Assembly (NCBI GenBank): GCA_963921825.1
Contig: OY997589.1
Span: 80,646,523-80,710,522 of the forward strand
Origin: Erodium maritimum
Lineage: Eukaryota > Streptophyta > Magnoliopsida > Geraniales > Geraniaceae
Length of the DNA: 64,000 nt
Reading direction: 5' to 3'
A model generated the notes under the pieces. It ran no database searches and had not been told where the DNA came from. It worked only from the letters and a program-made list of their open reading frames with translations. The position numbers and the translations under genes were made by a program. Within the stretch, counting starts at the first letter, position 1, and the number at the start of each line of letters is the position of its first letter. Below, piece by piece: positions 32,217 to 44,695 of the stretch.

Positions 32217-33479
32217 CGGTTGGACCTCCGTTGGCCTGTTAGTCGGCCCTCTTCCGCCGGGATGACGAGGCTTCGTGTCCGATGGCCGGACTGACAGATG
32301 GCTGGATCTGTCCACCTCCGTCGGAGTAGGAGTTTTGGAGAGGGAGAGTCGGTCCCTATGAGTTTCGAACACCACCATGTGACGTCTGCCCTGGTCCCGG
32401 TAACTCAACAACCCCGGACTCAACCTGGCTCGACCCTGGTTTATCCTTCGAAGCCAGGGGATCCATCCATTGCCCAGGATTTGGAAAGGAAGGGGGATGC
32501 ACCTCCGACGACGGGGGGAGGTCGCTGGTAAGGGGTCCTAGCACGTCAGGTGGACCGTGCTGGTGAGGCATGTCGGAAGTTGGTTGTATCTAGCCGGATA
32601 GTGTCATTTCTGATGAGAAATGAATGTGTAGCGGTAGATCTGAATCTGGCTGACCGGAAATGGATGGCGAACAGGTAGTACAGGACGACGGGGGCGGTAG
32701 CGAGCAGGTGAACACGAATGATAAGGGCGGCGCGACGGCTGAGGAGAACGAGGTTGCGCTGCTGCGTTGCAGAGTCGACGGTGGCGAGAGGGACGGGAAC
32801 TAGGCTGGCGAGAAGGTCGGAGAAGACGACCGTGGCGACGTTGGCGGCGGCTGAACCCTAGTGGTTAGGGTAGAAGGGACCCTGGTGGCTAGGGTAGACG
32901 AGAGCGTTTCCGTTTTTCTTGAAATTTTTTATCTAATTTTTTTGATGCTAGGTAGGACTCTGGTGTTATTATTGTCGCGTCTGATACCAAACCCAAAGGA
33001 AACACTGTTTTAGCTGGGACAGATCAAGAACAAGGCACGATAATTGTTGATTGTGTGATGGACGCAAATTAGAACCCTCCTATGTCTATTAATCGGGAGA
33101 ATACCCCTAAGATCAAGCTCAGAAACGTTACGTGCAGGTCAAGAAAGCCCCAAAAGAGCATTGGTTATCCTATAACTCATGTTGGCTCAATTGACAGTTC
33201 AACGTACACAATTCAAACGAGGTCCAAAACTCGGTCTTTAGATCGGTAACATGCCAAAGGGGTTAGTAATTCTTATTATCATGTTCTTAATCCTACTGCA
33301 AAAAGAGATGCTTGGAAGGTTATAAGAGATTTTGAAATATCAGAAGCCAAAGAAAAAAGGAAAGTTAGTTGTTACAAATGTTGATAATACCTATGCAGTT
33401 GTTGACTCTTGTGACCCTGCTAAGAAATTGTTCATTGAGCCATCACAATCTATAGAGGGCTGCACAGGCAATATCTGAA

Positions 33480-36400
33480 AAATGAGTCCTCTCATGGAAT
33501 GTGAGAGGACATAATTCCTCTCAGAAGCGGCGTTGTCTGAGAGATTTGGTGCTTAACCACAAGCTTTGTTTATTGTGCTACAGGAAGTTAAGGTGGCAGT
33601 TGTTGATTTTGCTTTCCATCGGAGTTCGGGGTTACATGGGGGATGGAGTTTCTATTACATTCCCCTTATTGGTACTGCTAGTGGTGTGCTCAGTCATTGG
33701 CAGGATTCTAGTTTTATAATGGAATCGGTCTCACATGTTCATAATGTTTCTATTTGGATTGGTTTCTATGTTTTTGCTAATGTGAGACTTTCTATCATTA
33801 ATGTTTATACTCCAAATAGTTCTCATGCTAGGAGATGATTGTGGGAGGAGTTGAGGACGACAAGTGATTTGGTTGCTGAGATAGCTATTTGTGATGGGGA
33901 TTTTAATTTTGTGCTCTTTACAAACGAACGTCGTAATTGTGTTTCGTTCCAGAGAGATATAAGATCTTTTTAGGATTTTGTTGTAGGAATGGATTTTATA
34001 GACCTTCCTTTATCTGTGTCCCAGTTTACATGGTTTCATTCCTCTGTAAGGTTTCTCGTATTGATAGATTTCTGGTTTATGCGGAGTTCATGTCTCTTTT
34101 TAGCCCCTTGACTCATGTTGCTCTACCAAGATCGTTGTCTGATCACCGGCCATTATTGATGAAGGTGGATGAGGCTGTGTGGGGAGCCCGTCCAATAAAG
34201 TTTCTAAATGCTTGGGTGGAATATCCTAGTTTTTTATCTACTGTTCGGTCTTATTGGCTTTCTTATAATGATCATGTTTCAGCTAGTTACAGCTTGTTCT
34301 TTAAGTTGAGAGCACTTCGTTTGGATCTTCAATCCTGGAACAAGAGGTTTTTGGGAACAATGAGGAGAAGGTAAAGAGTTTAGTGGCTGAAATTGAAGTT
34401 CTGGATAAGATTCAAGAAGAGCGTTCTTTGTCTGACGCCGAAGTGAGTCATCGTTCTTGGCTTCGGGCAATGTTAGTTTTAGAGAAGAAAATCTTGGACG
34501 GGATATGGCGACAAAAGGATAGGATGTCTTGGTTCCGTTGTGGTGATAGGTGCACTCGGTTTTTCCATAGGATCGCTAATTTTAGAGCTCAACGGAATCG
34601 GTTATCCAAGGTTCGGATTGGGACGACCTTGATTTCAAAACCGGCAGAAATTTTGGAAGGTGCAGCTTCTCACTTTGAGCAACGGTTTTGCAACCCACTA
34701 CCTGACCGTGGGTCTCTACCACCCTTGCCCTTCCAGGTTTTATATTTTGATCAAAGAGTTGATATTGAAAAACCTTTCTCTTTTGCTTAAATTGAGAGTG
34801 TTATTGATGCTTGCGGGAATGAGAAGTCTCCAGGTCCGGATGGTTTTACCTTCAAGTTTTTTAATGTAGCTTGGGACATAATTAAGGAAGATGTCGAGCA
34901 CTTTTTTGATGAGTTTTATGCTTCTGGTTTGTTGGGAAAAGGCTTAAACTCTACTCTTTTAACTCTGATTCATAAGCATTCCCAAGCAAAAAAAATTCAG
35001 TGATTATCGTCCTATTAGCCTTATATCGAGTTCTTATAAGATTCTAGCTAAGGACTTAGCCAATAATTTAAAAGAATTTATTGGTGATCTGATTAGTGAC
35101 AATCAGAGTGGTTTTGTGGTTGGGCGAAAGTTGCTAGACGGTATGCGTATTGCTTCGGAGGTCATTCAGTATGTGAAGAGGTCGAGACTGGGGACGATGA
35201 TCCTTAAGCTTGATTCCGAAAAGGCTTATGATTTGGTGCAGTGGGGTTATTTTGAAGAGGTTTTTATCCAAATGAATTTTGGAAGAAGCTGGGAAGAGAT
35301 GGATTTCTTGTTGTTTACGAGCTCATTTTTCTGTTTTGGTTAATGGGGTTCCTTCTCTGAACTTTGAGATGGTGAACGGAATTCGTCAAGGCTTCCCCTT
35401 ATCCCCCTTTTTGATTTTAATTGCAACTGAAGGTTTGCACCTGTATTTGGAGGTTGGTAAGGAGGATGGGTACTTTAGAGGTGTAAGTATTAGTAATTTT
35501 GGTTTTTCTATTTCGCACCTCCAATTTGCTTATGATATCATCTTGTTTATTTGTGGTTCCCTTGATGATTTGGTAATGTTGAAATCTCATTTGGAAGGCT
35601 TTCGGTTGGTTTCAGGGCTTAAGGTGAATTTTTCTAAGTCGAAAGCTATTATTTTGAATGCTTCCTCACTTTCGGTAGAGGAGGTGAGCGGGTTCCTATG
35701 TTATGAATCGGGTTTTGTGCCTATGAAGTATTTGGATTTTCCTTTAGGGGCCTCAACTAAAAGAGTGTCTACGTGGGAACCGTTGATCAGTAAGTACCAT
35801 TCAACATTGGCTTTGTGGCATGCAAAATATCTGTCTATGGCTGGTAGAAATATGTTTATTCAGTCCACCCTATCTGGTTTGCCTTTATTTTTTATGTCCT
35901 TGTTTAAGGCTCCAAAAGGTGTTATCAAAGCCCTTGAAGCTATCCAAAGGAGATTCTTATGGAGAAATGGGGGAAATGGTTGGGTTCTGAATAAGGTTAA
36001 GTGGAGTATGGTATGTAGACCAAAGCATTTGGGGGGCCTTGGAATTCGTAGACTAGAAGCGATAAATGTAGCACTTTTGGCTAAATGGTGGTGGCTGTTT
36101 CCTACTTCCAAACGGTCGTTTGGAAAGTTCTTATTTGCCTAAGGATGGGCTGGGCTTTTGATGAGTGGTACTTATCTCGGTTAGATAATAATGGTAATTG
36201 CTATCTCTTTAGTCATATTTTGGACGTTGCCAGTAACCCTCTGTTTTGCAGTATGTTTAGGAATTATGGCCTCTCTTGGAATTTGGGAAGAGGCGATTCC
36301 ATCTCGTTTTGGGATGATGTGTGGATTAGAGATGCTCTTTTGCGGGTTCGGTTTCCTAGGGCTTTCTCAAGGGAAATTAATAGGGTCGGTCTTGTGGCTG

Positions 36401-37095
36401 ATTTTTGGAATGTACAGGGTTGGTTGGTTTCTTTTAGAAATAGTTGTGGTGATTTGGAGCGGGTTGAGGTGAATGCTCTTTTTGCTTGTTTGGAGGATTG
36501 TGTTTTGGCTCCTGATTTGGATGATGTTCTTCTTTGGAGGAAGTCTTCTTCTGGTTTTACAGTCTCTGATGCATACGCTATATTGATGGAGGAAGATTGT
36601 ATGGAGGTTGATCCTTGGGTCTCTGTTTTGTGGGTAGTAGGTACACCGCCCAAACATAATGTTCTCTTATGGCTATCAACTCAAAATGATTTACCTATGG
36701 TTGTTTCTCTCGGAGCATGGGGGATGTCTTCAACGATTAATCAAATGTTTTGTCTCCTCTGTAAGTCTTTTATGGAGACTACAGATCCTCTCTTCTTGCA
36801 TTGTTATATTTCCTGGTAGATTTGGGGTAAGGTTTTTGTGTGGTGGGGCTTGGTGTTGGTCATGCCCAAGACGATGGCAGATGTGTTATTGATGCAGATT
36901 AGCGTGGGATCGCACCATTTTTGGAAGGTTTGGGTTCGGATTTGTTACATCACAGTTTGGTATTTGTGGTTATCGAGAAATGTTGTGGTTTTTAACCAGG
37001 TGATGGACAATCGTGATGTGCTGTTTGGGAATATTTTGAATCATTCTTATGTTATTATGTGGCAGTCTCAATCCTTGAGATTAGGTTTTTATTTT
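33480..37095 (+). pseudogene. LINE ORF2: endonuclease and reverse transcriptase, inactivated
   Basis: Rightward, in several frames. Endonuclease: SWNVRGHNSSQKRR (33487), LHGGWSFYY, VRLSIINVYTPNS, then a stop at 33838. RT: RPISLISSSYKILAKDLANNL (35009), DNQSGFVVGRKLLDGMRIA, LKLDSEKAYDLVQW, a frameshift near 35280, VNGIRQGFPLSPFLI, and FAYDIILF where the catalytic FADD is expected. The C-terminal part is GGLGIRRLEAINVALLAKWWW, followed by a zinc-binding RVT-like region to about 37090. Stops, frameshifts and the FADD to FAYD change make it inactive. In live elements this protein nicks DNA and reverse-transcribes LINE RNA. Confidence 0.8.
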
Positions 37096-37735
37096 TGAGG
37101 ATTGGTGCAGGAGGCCAAGTTGGTACATTCGGTAGAGGAGGAGTAGAGGTGGAAGTTGATGGGTTGTTGTGGTCTTGTTTGCAGGTTCTTTGGGAGAGCC
37201 CATTCTTCTCAGGTTTCGCATGTTTCCCACTAAGGTCCGGCGAGTGCTCATCCGGGGGAACGTTAAGGGCCGATCTACTCTCGGAGTGGAGGGGCACGGA
37301 TTACTTAGTCTCTTTGAAACTAGAGGATCCACCTGTTCACCCTGAGGCATTGTTCGTTGGTCTCGGTGAGACACTTGAGAGGATTATGGTTTCTCTCATA
37401 GTATCATGTTCATGTTTTCTTTTATTTTCTGGCTTTGGGCCTTCAGCTCATTTATGAGTTCCCTTGTTATCGTTGTTGTCCTTGTCGAGTTTCCCAACCA
37501 TAGAGCTCATACAAAAAAGGCTTCAGGCCCATAAACTAAAACAAAATTGAAATAAACAACATAACAAGATAAGAGAAGTAAAAAAACTAAAGCAAACCAC
37601 ATCGGGGTCTGACCCTCCCTCGAGCCCAACACCCCTGCCTCACCACATGCGATGACGTTAGTACCTAATAGAAACAACGACCATCATGCGACCACCACAG
37701 TTCCCCAAAATCTCATAGAAAAATCCAGTCGAACT
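37096..37735. other. LINE 3' region and leftward LINE fragment
   Basis: 37096-37470 is the 3' end of the LINE above or a second fragment. 37490-37735 reads leftward and shares with 2575-2700 the block TCGAGCCCAAC...CCTCACCACA.GCGATGACG, so it is a piece of the leftward LINE family. No clear duplication bounds were found. Confidence 0.35.
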
Positions 37736-40122
37736 TTCCAAAATTTAAAGTTAATAAAAAGGGGTTGATAAATCGGTACGACACTTAAACAATTCCAAGG
37801 GCAATACCAATTTTACTCAAACACTCATCGGACTAACAATCCCCAACTTTAACTCAACACTAACTACTACGCCGAGGCAACACCGAGGGAACAACCAAGG
37901 AAAACTACCATAGTCACAAGCACAACAGCACTCACAAGCACAGTCACACTCATTCAAAATTCAAAGCATTCTCAACACAGCAATTCACACAATTGCACGG
38001 TCTTAGGAGCAACCCGCTCGGCCCGGCCTAGCCGCACGCAACTTCCCCAACACAGAGTCGGGATAGGCGGTCGACCTCATCGCGACAAACAGCGTTTTAC
38101 CGATCGACGGAAGGCGGGGAAATCGCCTCTTCGCGGCCTGGTCCCTCGTAGAACACAACACAGCATTTTACCGAGTGCTAGTCGGAAGGTAGGGAAACCA
38201 CCTCTTCGCGGGACACGGCGTTTTACCGACTCAAGGTCGGAAGGTATGGAAACCACATTTCTCATGTAACCACAGTACCACAATCACATTCTCAATTTAC
38301 TCACGTAACCATCACGCACTTACCATCACTTACCGACACCACACTCAACGTGGTAACCCCGCCGGCTTAGCCGGTATCCATTTCCCAATGCCCACAATTC
38401 AACACTTCATATAAACAGGAAACAACCACTTCAAATCACTAATATGCATCATTAGTTCAACTCTACTCGTTTTCGTGTTTGTTGTTTATTAACTGTTCAA
38501 ACAACACAGAGCACACAAGCAGATACACTCAGCAAACAATCCTACAGGCATGACATGGCCCGATTATACCAGCACGGCAATTCCCAAGACTATAATCGTA
38601 AATGTTCACAGTTTATACGGCTACGCTAGTTATTCACATCCTACATGCATACTAGTTCTTTATCCGGTTATTAAGTTTCCTTATATGCATTCTAGTACGT
38701 CCGTAATAAAGTAGGGTTTTGAGGTACTTCCCTACCTCTCAAAACTCTATCTGGATCGTCTAGCTGCTGACGTCCGGGCCTACCTCCGGTCTTCTCCACG
38801 ATTGAGGTCAAAGCCTGTGTTTAAAAAAAGGGACGGTGATCAGTCCCGGTCCAGTCCGTAACAGTCCTATAATTTTATCAATTTATTCCGATGAATCTTT
38901 CCTCTTTAAATCCTTTAATTTTAAATTGTTTATATTAATTAATTAATTAAAAACTGCCTGACCCGGATCCGACCCGAGTCCGACCCGGATCCAGGCCCAA
39001 CCCGGATCCAGGCCCGGTCCGAACCCGGATCCAGACCCGGTCCGAACCCGGATCCAGACCCGGTCCGAACCCGGATCCAGACCCGGTCCGAACCCGGATC
39101 CAGACCCGGTCCGAACCCGGAACCGGACCTGACCCAGACCTGACCCGGACCCGGTCCCAGATCCAACCGAGCATAGGCCGAGGCCTGGCCTGGTCCGAGG
39201 CCCAAGTCCGTGCCTATCCCAGCCCAAGCTTGGTCCGGAGCCCAAGGCCCGTGTCTGAGAGGAAGGCTAGGGTTTGGCCCTGAAACACGACGGTGGCGGT
39301 GGCGACGGCATCAGGAGAGCTCGGAGAGAGAGAAACCGAGCTCTCGCCGGAGAAGTCGCGTGTTCTGGAGCTCGGGTTTTCAGGCCAGGGACAAAGCTCG
39401 TCCCAATCGAGCTCGGCGTGGGGTTTTCAGGCGGGGGTTCGTCAGAGACGGTGGGACGTGACCGGAGACGACACCCATTTACGTAGGTTCTCCGTCAACG
39501 ACGCGATTCGCTTTGACTCGGGGAGGAGGAAGAGGTAGATGGGGTTTCTGGTGGTGATGATGGTCGTGGGCGGAGGGAGATGAGGTAGAAGGGGGTTTGA
39601 GCTCCAGCGGTGATGGCGTGTCCAGATCTGGCACACGAAGCTCACTCGATGGCGGCTCAGTCCCGAACACGGCGAGACAACGGCGGCCTCAACTCGGTCC
39701 CGTGTCGTGGTGGTTTGGTTTCAAGGCCGGGAGGAGCTCGAGTCGTCGCCGGCGTCGATTTGTCGAGCGAGAGGAAGGTGCGCGAGAGAGAAGAGATCGA
39801 GAGGAAGGAGAGAGAGCGAGTGAGATGAGTTGTCTCGGGCGGCATGCGAGGAATGAGGAAGAGGAGGAGTAGGTTAGGGTTTGGGAAGAAGGTTCGGGCC
39901 TGGCTAGGTGGGCTTGGCAGACTGGGCCAGGTACGTTCTAAGTGGGCCTGGTCTGCCGAGTGGGCCTGATCTGGTCCAGGCCTGCCTCCTCTTTTCCTTT
40001 TTTTTTGTTTTCTCCTTTTTAAATTTGAATTCGATCCAAAAATTTCAACCCGTTCTCCAACCCATTACGTTCCAATTTAATATTTTAAATATGAATTCCT
40101 GTAACCGGAGCGGTCTTTACAC
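37736..40122 (+). mobile_element. 5'-truncated solo LTR, long-LTR family copy 3
   Basis: From AAAATTTAAAGTTA (37738) it aligns with 54638 onward of copy 5, and it ends GGTCTTTACA (40122) like the rest of the family. The TG start and first 300 bp are missing at the join with a LINE fragment. It carries CGTTTTACCGA...GGTCGGAAGG repeats (38080-38250) and a 23-bp satellite. Confidence 0.65.
39001..39115 (+). repeat. Five tandem copies of a 23-bp GC-rich unit
   Basis: Unit CCCGGATCCAGACCCGGTCCGAA at 39001, 39024, 39047, 39070 and 39093. The first differs by one base (GGC for GAC). Because 23 is not a multiple of three, all three reverse frames stay open and repeat the same 23-residue peptide. These are not genes. 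The repeat sits inside solo LTR copy 3. Confidence 0.9.
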
Positions 40123-40510
40123 ATATCTAAGAAAAATCAGGGTCTGAGATGAATAAGAGAAGCATAGACAAAGATTATAAGTCCACAGAAGGAGAGGGAG
40201 GAAAGAGAAGGCAAGCTTCGATTAGATACCTCCTGGTCTAGAGGACGACCAGCCTGGTTGTCGTCGATGGCACAACCAATTGGACAGGGTTTCGGTTTTT
40301 AGAGAGTGGTAGGATAAAATATTTTAGAGAGAATGTGTTTTCCCTTTTTATAACATACTGAACGACGTGTTAATTGAAACGACTCAATTGTTTTGGGTTT
40401 AAAATGATTTGAATTTGATGAAAATCGGTGCTTATGTTGATATGAACCGGATTCAATAAGGACCCAAGGAGTTCACGTTATTTTTATCATCTTAGGTACA
40501 TTAGAATTTC
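40123..40510. other. LINE-leader-like spacer
   Basis: GC-rich to about 40310 (5'-leader texture read leftward), then AT-rich. No ORF or duplication supports a firm call. Confidence 0.25.
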
Positions 40511-40525
40511 TTACTGCTTGAGTTT

Positions 40526-41389
40526 TTTTTTTTGAAACAAGAGGAAGGGTATTATACCAAATAAAAGGTTACGGAGTAGAGCCTAACGGCCCAAGATACC
40601 GGATTTTTGTCCGGGCCTCTCGTGGGTGACCCAGCGCTCATGGTTATGTCGAAGATATTACGCCTAACTACCGTAGATATAAACAGAGGACATCCTCTTA
40701 CACAGCGTTTTCGCTTATTGATCCTAAGAATGAAAGCAAAAAAGCATCAAAAAAACCATCCAAAACAATACTCGCAGTTCAGAATTGAAACTAAACTTGA
40801 CTCCAATCTAAAACATAAAAGACGGTCTGCTTCCTTTCTCCTCTCAGGACGGCCGAGCAACGTCAGTCCCAAATCGTGATAGGTAGGTCCCGGATCCCAA
40901 TTCCACTGATGCTTCAAAACCTTCTACAAGTGGATAGACTGTGGAGGTCGGTTCGTGATTACCCCGGAGGGTTCAGTTTTATCTGAAAGATCAACCTTCT
41001 CCAAGTGGATACATTGTGGAGATCGGTACGGAGAAACCCTTAAGGGTGCAGTATCAACCGAAGATGCAGCATAGTCTTTTCGACTCTGTGTTGCCTCGGT
41101 GGGTGATGGGATAATCCACCAACCGTACACCCGATTGAAGCGTAGATCCAGCAATGGTGGAGAAGCACGACGATGACGGCGACGACAATACGAGGACGGT
41201 GAGAAAGTACGCAGGTGAGGCCGATTGTCGATAAAAGGATTCAAATCAAAAAAGAAAAGAAAGAGGAATCTACATCGACAACCTCCATAGCCAATGCCAT
41301 AGAGACCGTCGACGGCTAGAGTTTTTTGAAGGGAGAACTCTCGCAGAACTTTGAGAGAGGAAGGGGGCTCTCGACTGTTTGCTGGGAGT
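40526..41389 (-). mobile_element. Short leftward LINE derivative, 864 bp
   Basis: Perfect 15-bp duplication TTACTGCTTGAGTTT (40511-40525, 41390-41404). A T-run at the left is the poly(A) tail. It opens TTGAAACAAGAGGAAGGGTATTA, close to the leftward LINE 3' end at 27868. No coding domain. Confidence 0.8.
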
Positions 41390-41589
41390 TTACTGCTTGA
41401 GTTTAATTGGGTTGAATGGTTGAATTTGTAATCGGGAGAATTCAAAATATTTTTGTCCAAAAATATGCCACTACTTGTCATGTATGTGCTATATTTGTTT
41501 TGATCGACAAAACAAATTTAGATTAATAGCTCTTTAGAGGTTAAAACATGTATGTGCTGTATGCAAAAAGATATTTTTGTAATGTGGGA

Positions 41590-41797
41590 TTAGCGTTTTT
41601 GGTTCATTAGAAAAATGGATTGTGAAAATAAGTTCAAAAGGGTATAGCCTTTCCATTCAGACCCTATCAAAATGATGAAGAAATGAAGCAAAATAGTCCC
41701 CACAGATTCACAGAATTGAACATTGTTTCCGAGATCTAAAGTGGCGTATTAGTCTAATCTATGAATTACAGATCATCCAAGTTCACAAAAACAGAGT
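41590..41797. repeat. Diverged copy of the right-edge duplication unit
   Basis: GGTTCATTAG..GGATTGTGAAAATAAGTTCAAAAG and ACATTGTTTCC.AGATCTAAAG align with 62693-62880 in the same order. The homology resumes after LINE insertions at 44663-44680 (GTGACTTACATA...ACACAACAACATTA, like 63656-63695). It is an older displaced copy of the 61.9-63.7 kb unit. Confidence 0.6.
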
Positions 41798-41810
41798 GAT
41801 TGAGCATAGG

Positions 41811-44649
41811 TTTTTTTTAAAAGAACCTAGACTTCAAAATGAAGAGCTAGGCTAAGGGAGACCCTCGAAATAGGAAACTTACAAACAAAGGCAACCTCAA
41901 AATAAGGTTCCTAGAATAATAGAGTAAGTGACCCAAACAGAAACATCCCAACAAGGGGAAATACAGACAAGGCCTAAAAGCCGGAATTAACAATAAAACA
42001 ACCAAAGCCAACAAGGACAAAAGAACAACAAAACGAAATCCCAACAAGGGGAGTAAACAGAACTGATCAGGCCCTAAAACTTACAGCAATTAAAATTAGC
42101 CCAGAATAAACCAAACTCAAGCCACACCAGCGGGGACCGGAGAGGACAACAAAATCCAACTACTTGTGACACAAGTAAAGACTCAAAACACCACTAACCC
42201 AAAGGAACTCTAAATCAACAGCAATAACCAAATAAAACTTGTTAAAACCGAGCCCAGAACAAACCCACAAATTCCAGCAAATCCAGATAAACCTCCACAA
42301 ACAATTCCAGCTGCAAAGAGAACCGGTTCTGTGGCCACCAATAAAGTTCCCAGCACCAACCAAGTTTAGTCCAAGCCTACTAAAGAGACAGTGAAAGTAC
42401 AAAAAGCCACAAGACCTGTAAATCAAAAGTTAACCTCTTCAACATCTTCTAAATCACAGAACTCATCCTCTGAGTTAGTCTCAAGATTCATAGCTTGATT
42501 TAATTCATTCTCCAAATTGTCAAATTGTTCAACCACAAGATCATCTGCAATATAAGCCTTGAGACCCAAAGCCTTACAATAGTCCCAAGTCCCAGCTCCC
42601 CCAGATTTAAAAATACGATTATTCTTCTTCACAAATGGAGTTGGACAAGATATAGAAGTCGGGGCAAAACTAACCTTGGATTTTGATCGCGTACAATAAG
42701 CCACAGGATGTAACTGGTTGTTTTTCTTCTTCTTAATAAAAGGCCCTTTAGTAAGCTTAGGCCCCATATTAAGAGAATTTGAAATACCTCTTCCCTCCAT
42801 AACTGAAAATTCAGAAACTGGTGTTTGAATGTTGGGTTCCATAATAACAGCTAAAGGACTGTTCTCACCATCCCCATTAATGGTTGCAACTCCCCAAGTT
42901 CCCTTTTGTCCCTGTACCTCCATACCAGACTCAAATTTATAGGCTAGAGAGAGAATAGGAATAACAATTTCCTCAGACAAAGTGGCCGGAACAGTAGTCA
43001 CTGTAGCTGAAACAATTTCTTGTCTAAATAATTCATCCGCTAAAGCATTTCTAAATGACTGAGGAAGTGTAGGAATTAACTCTGGTTGTGTACTAATAGA
43101 ATTGTCCCTCGTAAGCATTGGAAAATCACTATCCTTGAACCCCAACTCAAGTTCGGGTAATACTTGAGGTTCTTGATAAAGACCAACAATGTTCTGTCCA
43201 CCTCTCTCACCAGTATCTTTAGCAATTAAATTTTCTTCTGCAGAACTGTTGCTCTTGGCAGTCTCCTTAGTAAAAGAGGAATTAACTTCTTTGGAGAAGG
43301 AATTATTTCCAGATGCTATCTCAGATGTAATGGAATTAATTGTGCTGGAATGCTCAATGATAGGAATAGGCATCACTGAGAGATCAACTGAGCAAGCCAT
43401 AACATTGAATTCCTTCTCTTCTAATAATAAACTTGTTTCTTTATAGACTTTCAGATATTCTTGAGAGTGGATTAAAACAAATGATGCATTAAGATGGGTA
43501 CCTGTTGATGATTGTGGGTGTGTGTAAACCAATGTTCCTAAATTCTCTACCACAGCCTCAAACGTTTGTGTGCACCAACCAATTATAGGAGCTCCATAAA
43601 GTGCCACCCAAGAAAATTTTCCTCCAAATTTGCAAAGAGAACCTTTATCAAGTAATACTGTCATCCAAGCCTTTAGCCAGACCCCATTATCCTTCAAAAT
43701 TTCATCTTCAAAGTTTTGATCCTCACAGTAGAACAAAACGACCCTATTTCCCAAAGATTTAATGATGATCTCAAACCCCCCTTCATCCTAAATCTCATCC
43801 ATAATGGTTTCAACCGAGATGTTTTTATGTAAAATAGCCAGCTTGCCCCTATCAAGCAAAACCTTATGTTCTTCAACTATTTTTCCTCTGGGAACCAATT
43901 TTGGTGCTTCTAAGACTGTCGAATCCTTTCTTCTCCAATTCAATTGTTAATCCCTTTTTTGTGCCCAGCCTTTGCTCCAAGCCTTCACCACAAACAATCT
44001 AAAACCCTTTAGAACATAGCCATTAAACGTCTAGATGGCTTTGTTAACACCCTCTTAGGTTTTGAAAAGAATAAAACCGAACCAATGTCCTCTTGCATTA
44101 GGCCTAGAAGGTGCCTCAAACTTGTCAATATCTCCTGATTCTAGAAACAAGTTTCTAATCCAATCAGTAGACGTATGAGGAGGAAGATTATGTACAAAGA
44201 CCTGTAGATTATCTTCTTGAAGAGTTGAACCAGTTCCCCCCAAAAAATTTCTAACTTGTCTAGAATTTTGAAGATGAGCAGACACCAAAGAGCTCAACCT
44301 TCTGACATCACCCTCCCTCCTTAACTGAGAAAAACCAACCCCTACCCCAATTGTGCAACTGTGAATTCCTCTCCAAACCAAGAGATCTCTCAAAACCAGG
44401 TGGTGAACTAATGGAGGAAGAAGAAGCCATTACAACTGTAACTCTAAAATTGTCCGAATAGGTAAAGTAGTATCAAAACAGTCCCACCACTATCCTTCCC
44501 TTTCCCGGCTAAAAAACATCTATTCCATGAATGAGGAAGAGATACCGGTAGGGAAGCACTAAACAAAACGACCGGACAGGAGCTTACCCGGTGCAACAGC
44601 ACGTCCCAACCGATGGGCACCTCCCATAGACTATCCCGACAACCCAACC
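41811..44649 (-). mobile_element. Leftward ORF1-only LINE, 2.8 kb
   Basis: Target duplication GATTGAGCATAGG (41798-41810) and GATTGAGCATGGG (44650-44662), a 12/13 match. The T-run at the left edge is the tail. Order leftward: leader 44649-44431, ORF1 44430-42423, 3' region. ORF2 is absent. Confidence 0.8.
42423..44430 (-). pseudogene. LINE ORF1 with RRM, frameshifted
   Basis: ATG at 44430 (MASSSSISSPPGFERSL), then a shift into 44393-44055, which carries an RRM: RNP2-like LQVFVHNLP and RNP1-like GHWFGFILF. A second break at about 44055-43754 leads to a 443-codon frame (43754-42423) with the second ORF1 domain (KAWMTVLLDKGSLCKFGGKFSWVALYG) and an acidic C-terminus (NSEDEFCDLEDVEEVNF). This is the better-preserved ORF1 in the window. 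It would bind LINE RNA if the frames were intact. Confidence 0.7.
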
Positions 44650-44695
44650 GATTGAGCATGGGTGACTTACATAAAACACAACAACATTACCATAT

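Larger units (their letters stand above)
27864..32953 (-). mobile_element. Leftward ORF1-only LINE, split by a solo LTR
   Basis: A perfect 17-bp target duplication AGGACTCTGGTGTTATT (27847-27863, 32954-32970) brackets it. The T-run at the left edge is the tail. Without the nested LTR (29576-32216 plus 5 bp) it is about 2.4 kb: GC-rich leader (32953-32217), ORF1 (29588-28347) and 3' part. No endonuclease or RT is present. Confidence 0.85.
26790..33479 (+). pseudogene. Dead full-length LINE: leader and ORF1 (split by another LINE)
   Basis: 27022-27729 is an open frame of 235 codons with an RRM-like opening (NRFVKIFICNLSFGTSQAWFESYLGSF) followed by the second domain typical of plant L1 ORF1. 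The frame is interrupted at 27864-32953 by a leftward LINE. ORF1 resumes at 32971-33470 with stops (IDSSTYTIQTRSKTRSL and others). ORF1 protein binds LINE RNA in working elements. ORF2 follows at about 33480. Start and end are approximate. Confidence 0.55.

Noticed and set aside
39000..39120. CRISPR-like array
   Set aside because: The 23-bp units are directly adjacent with no spacers, and the DNA is plant nuclear.
38939..39245. Three overlapping glycine-rich ORFs
   Set aside because: All are readings of the 23-bp satellite in three phases.
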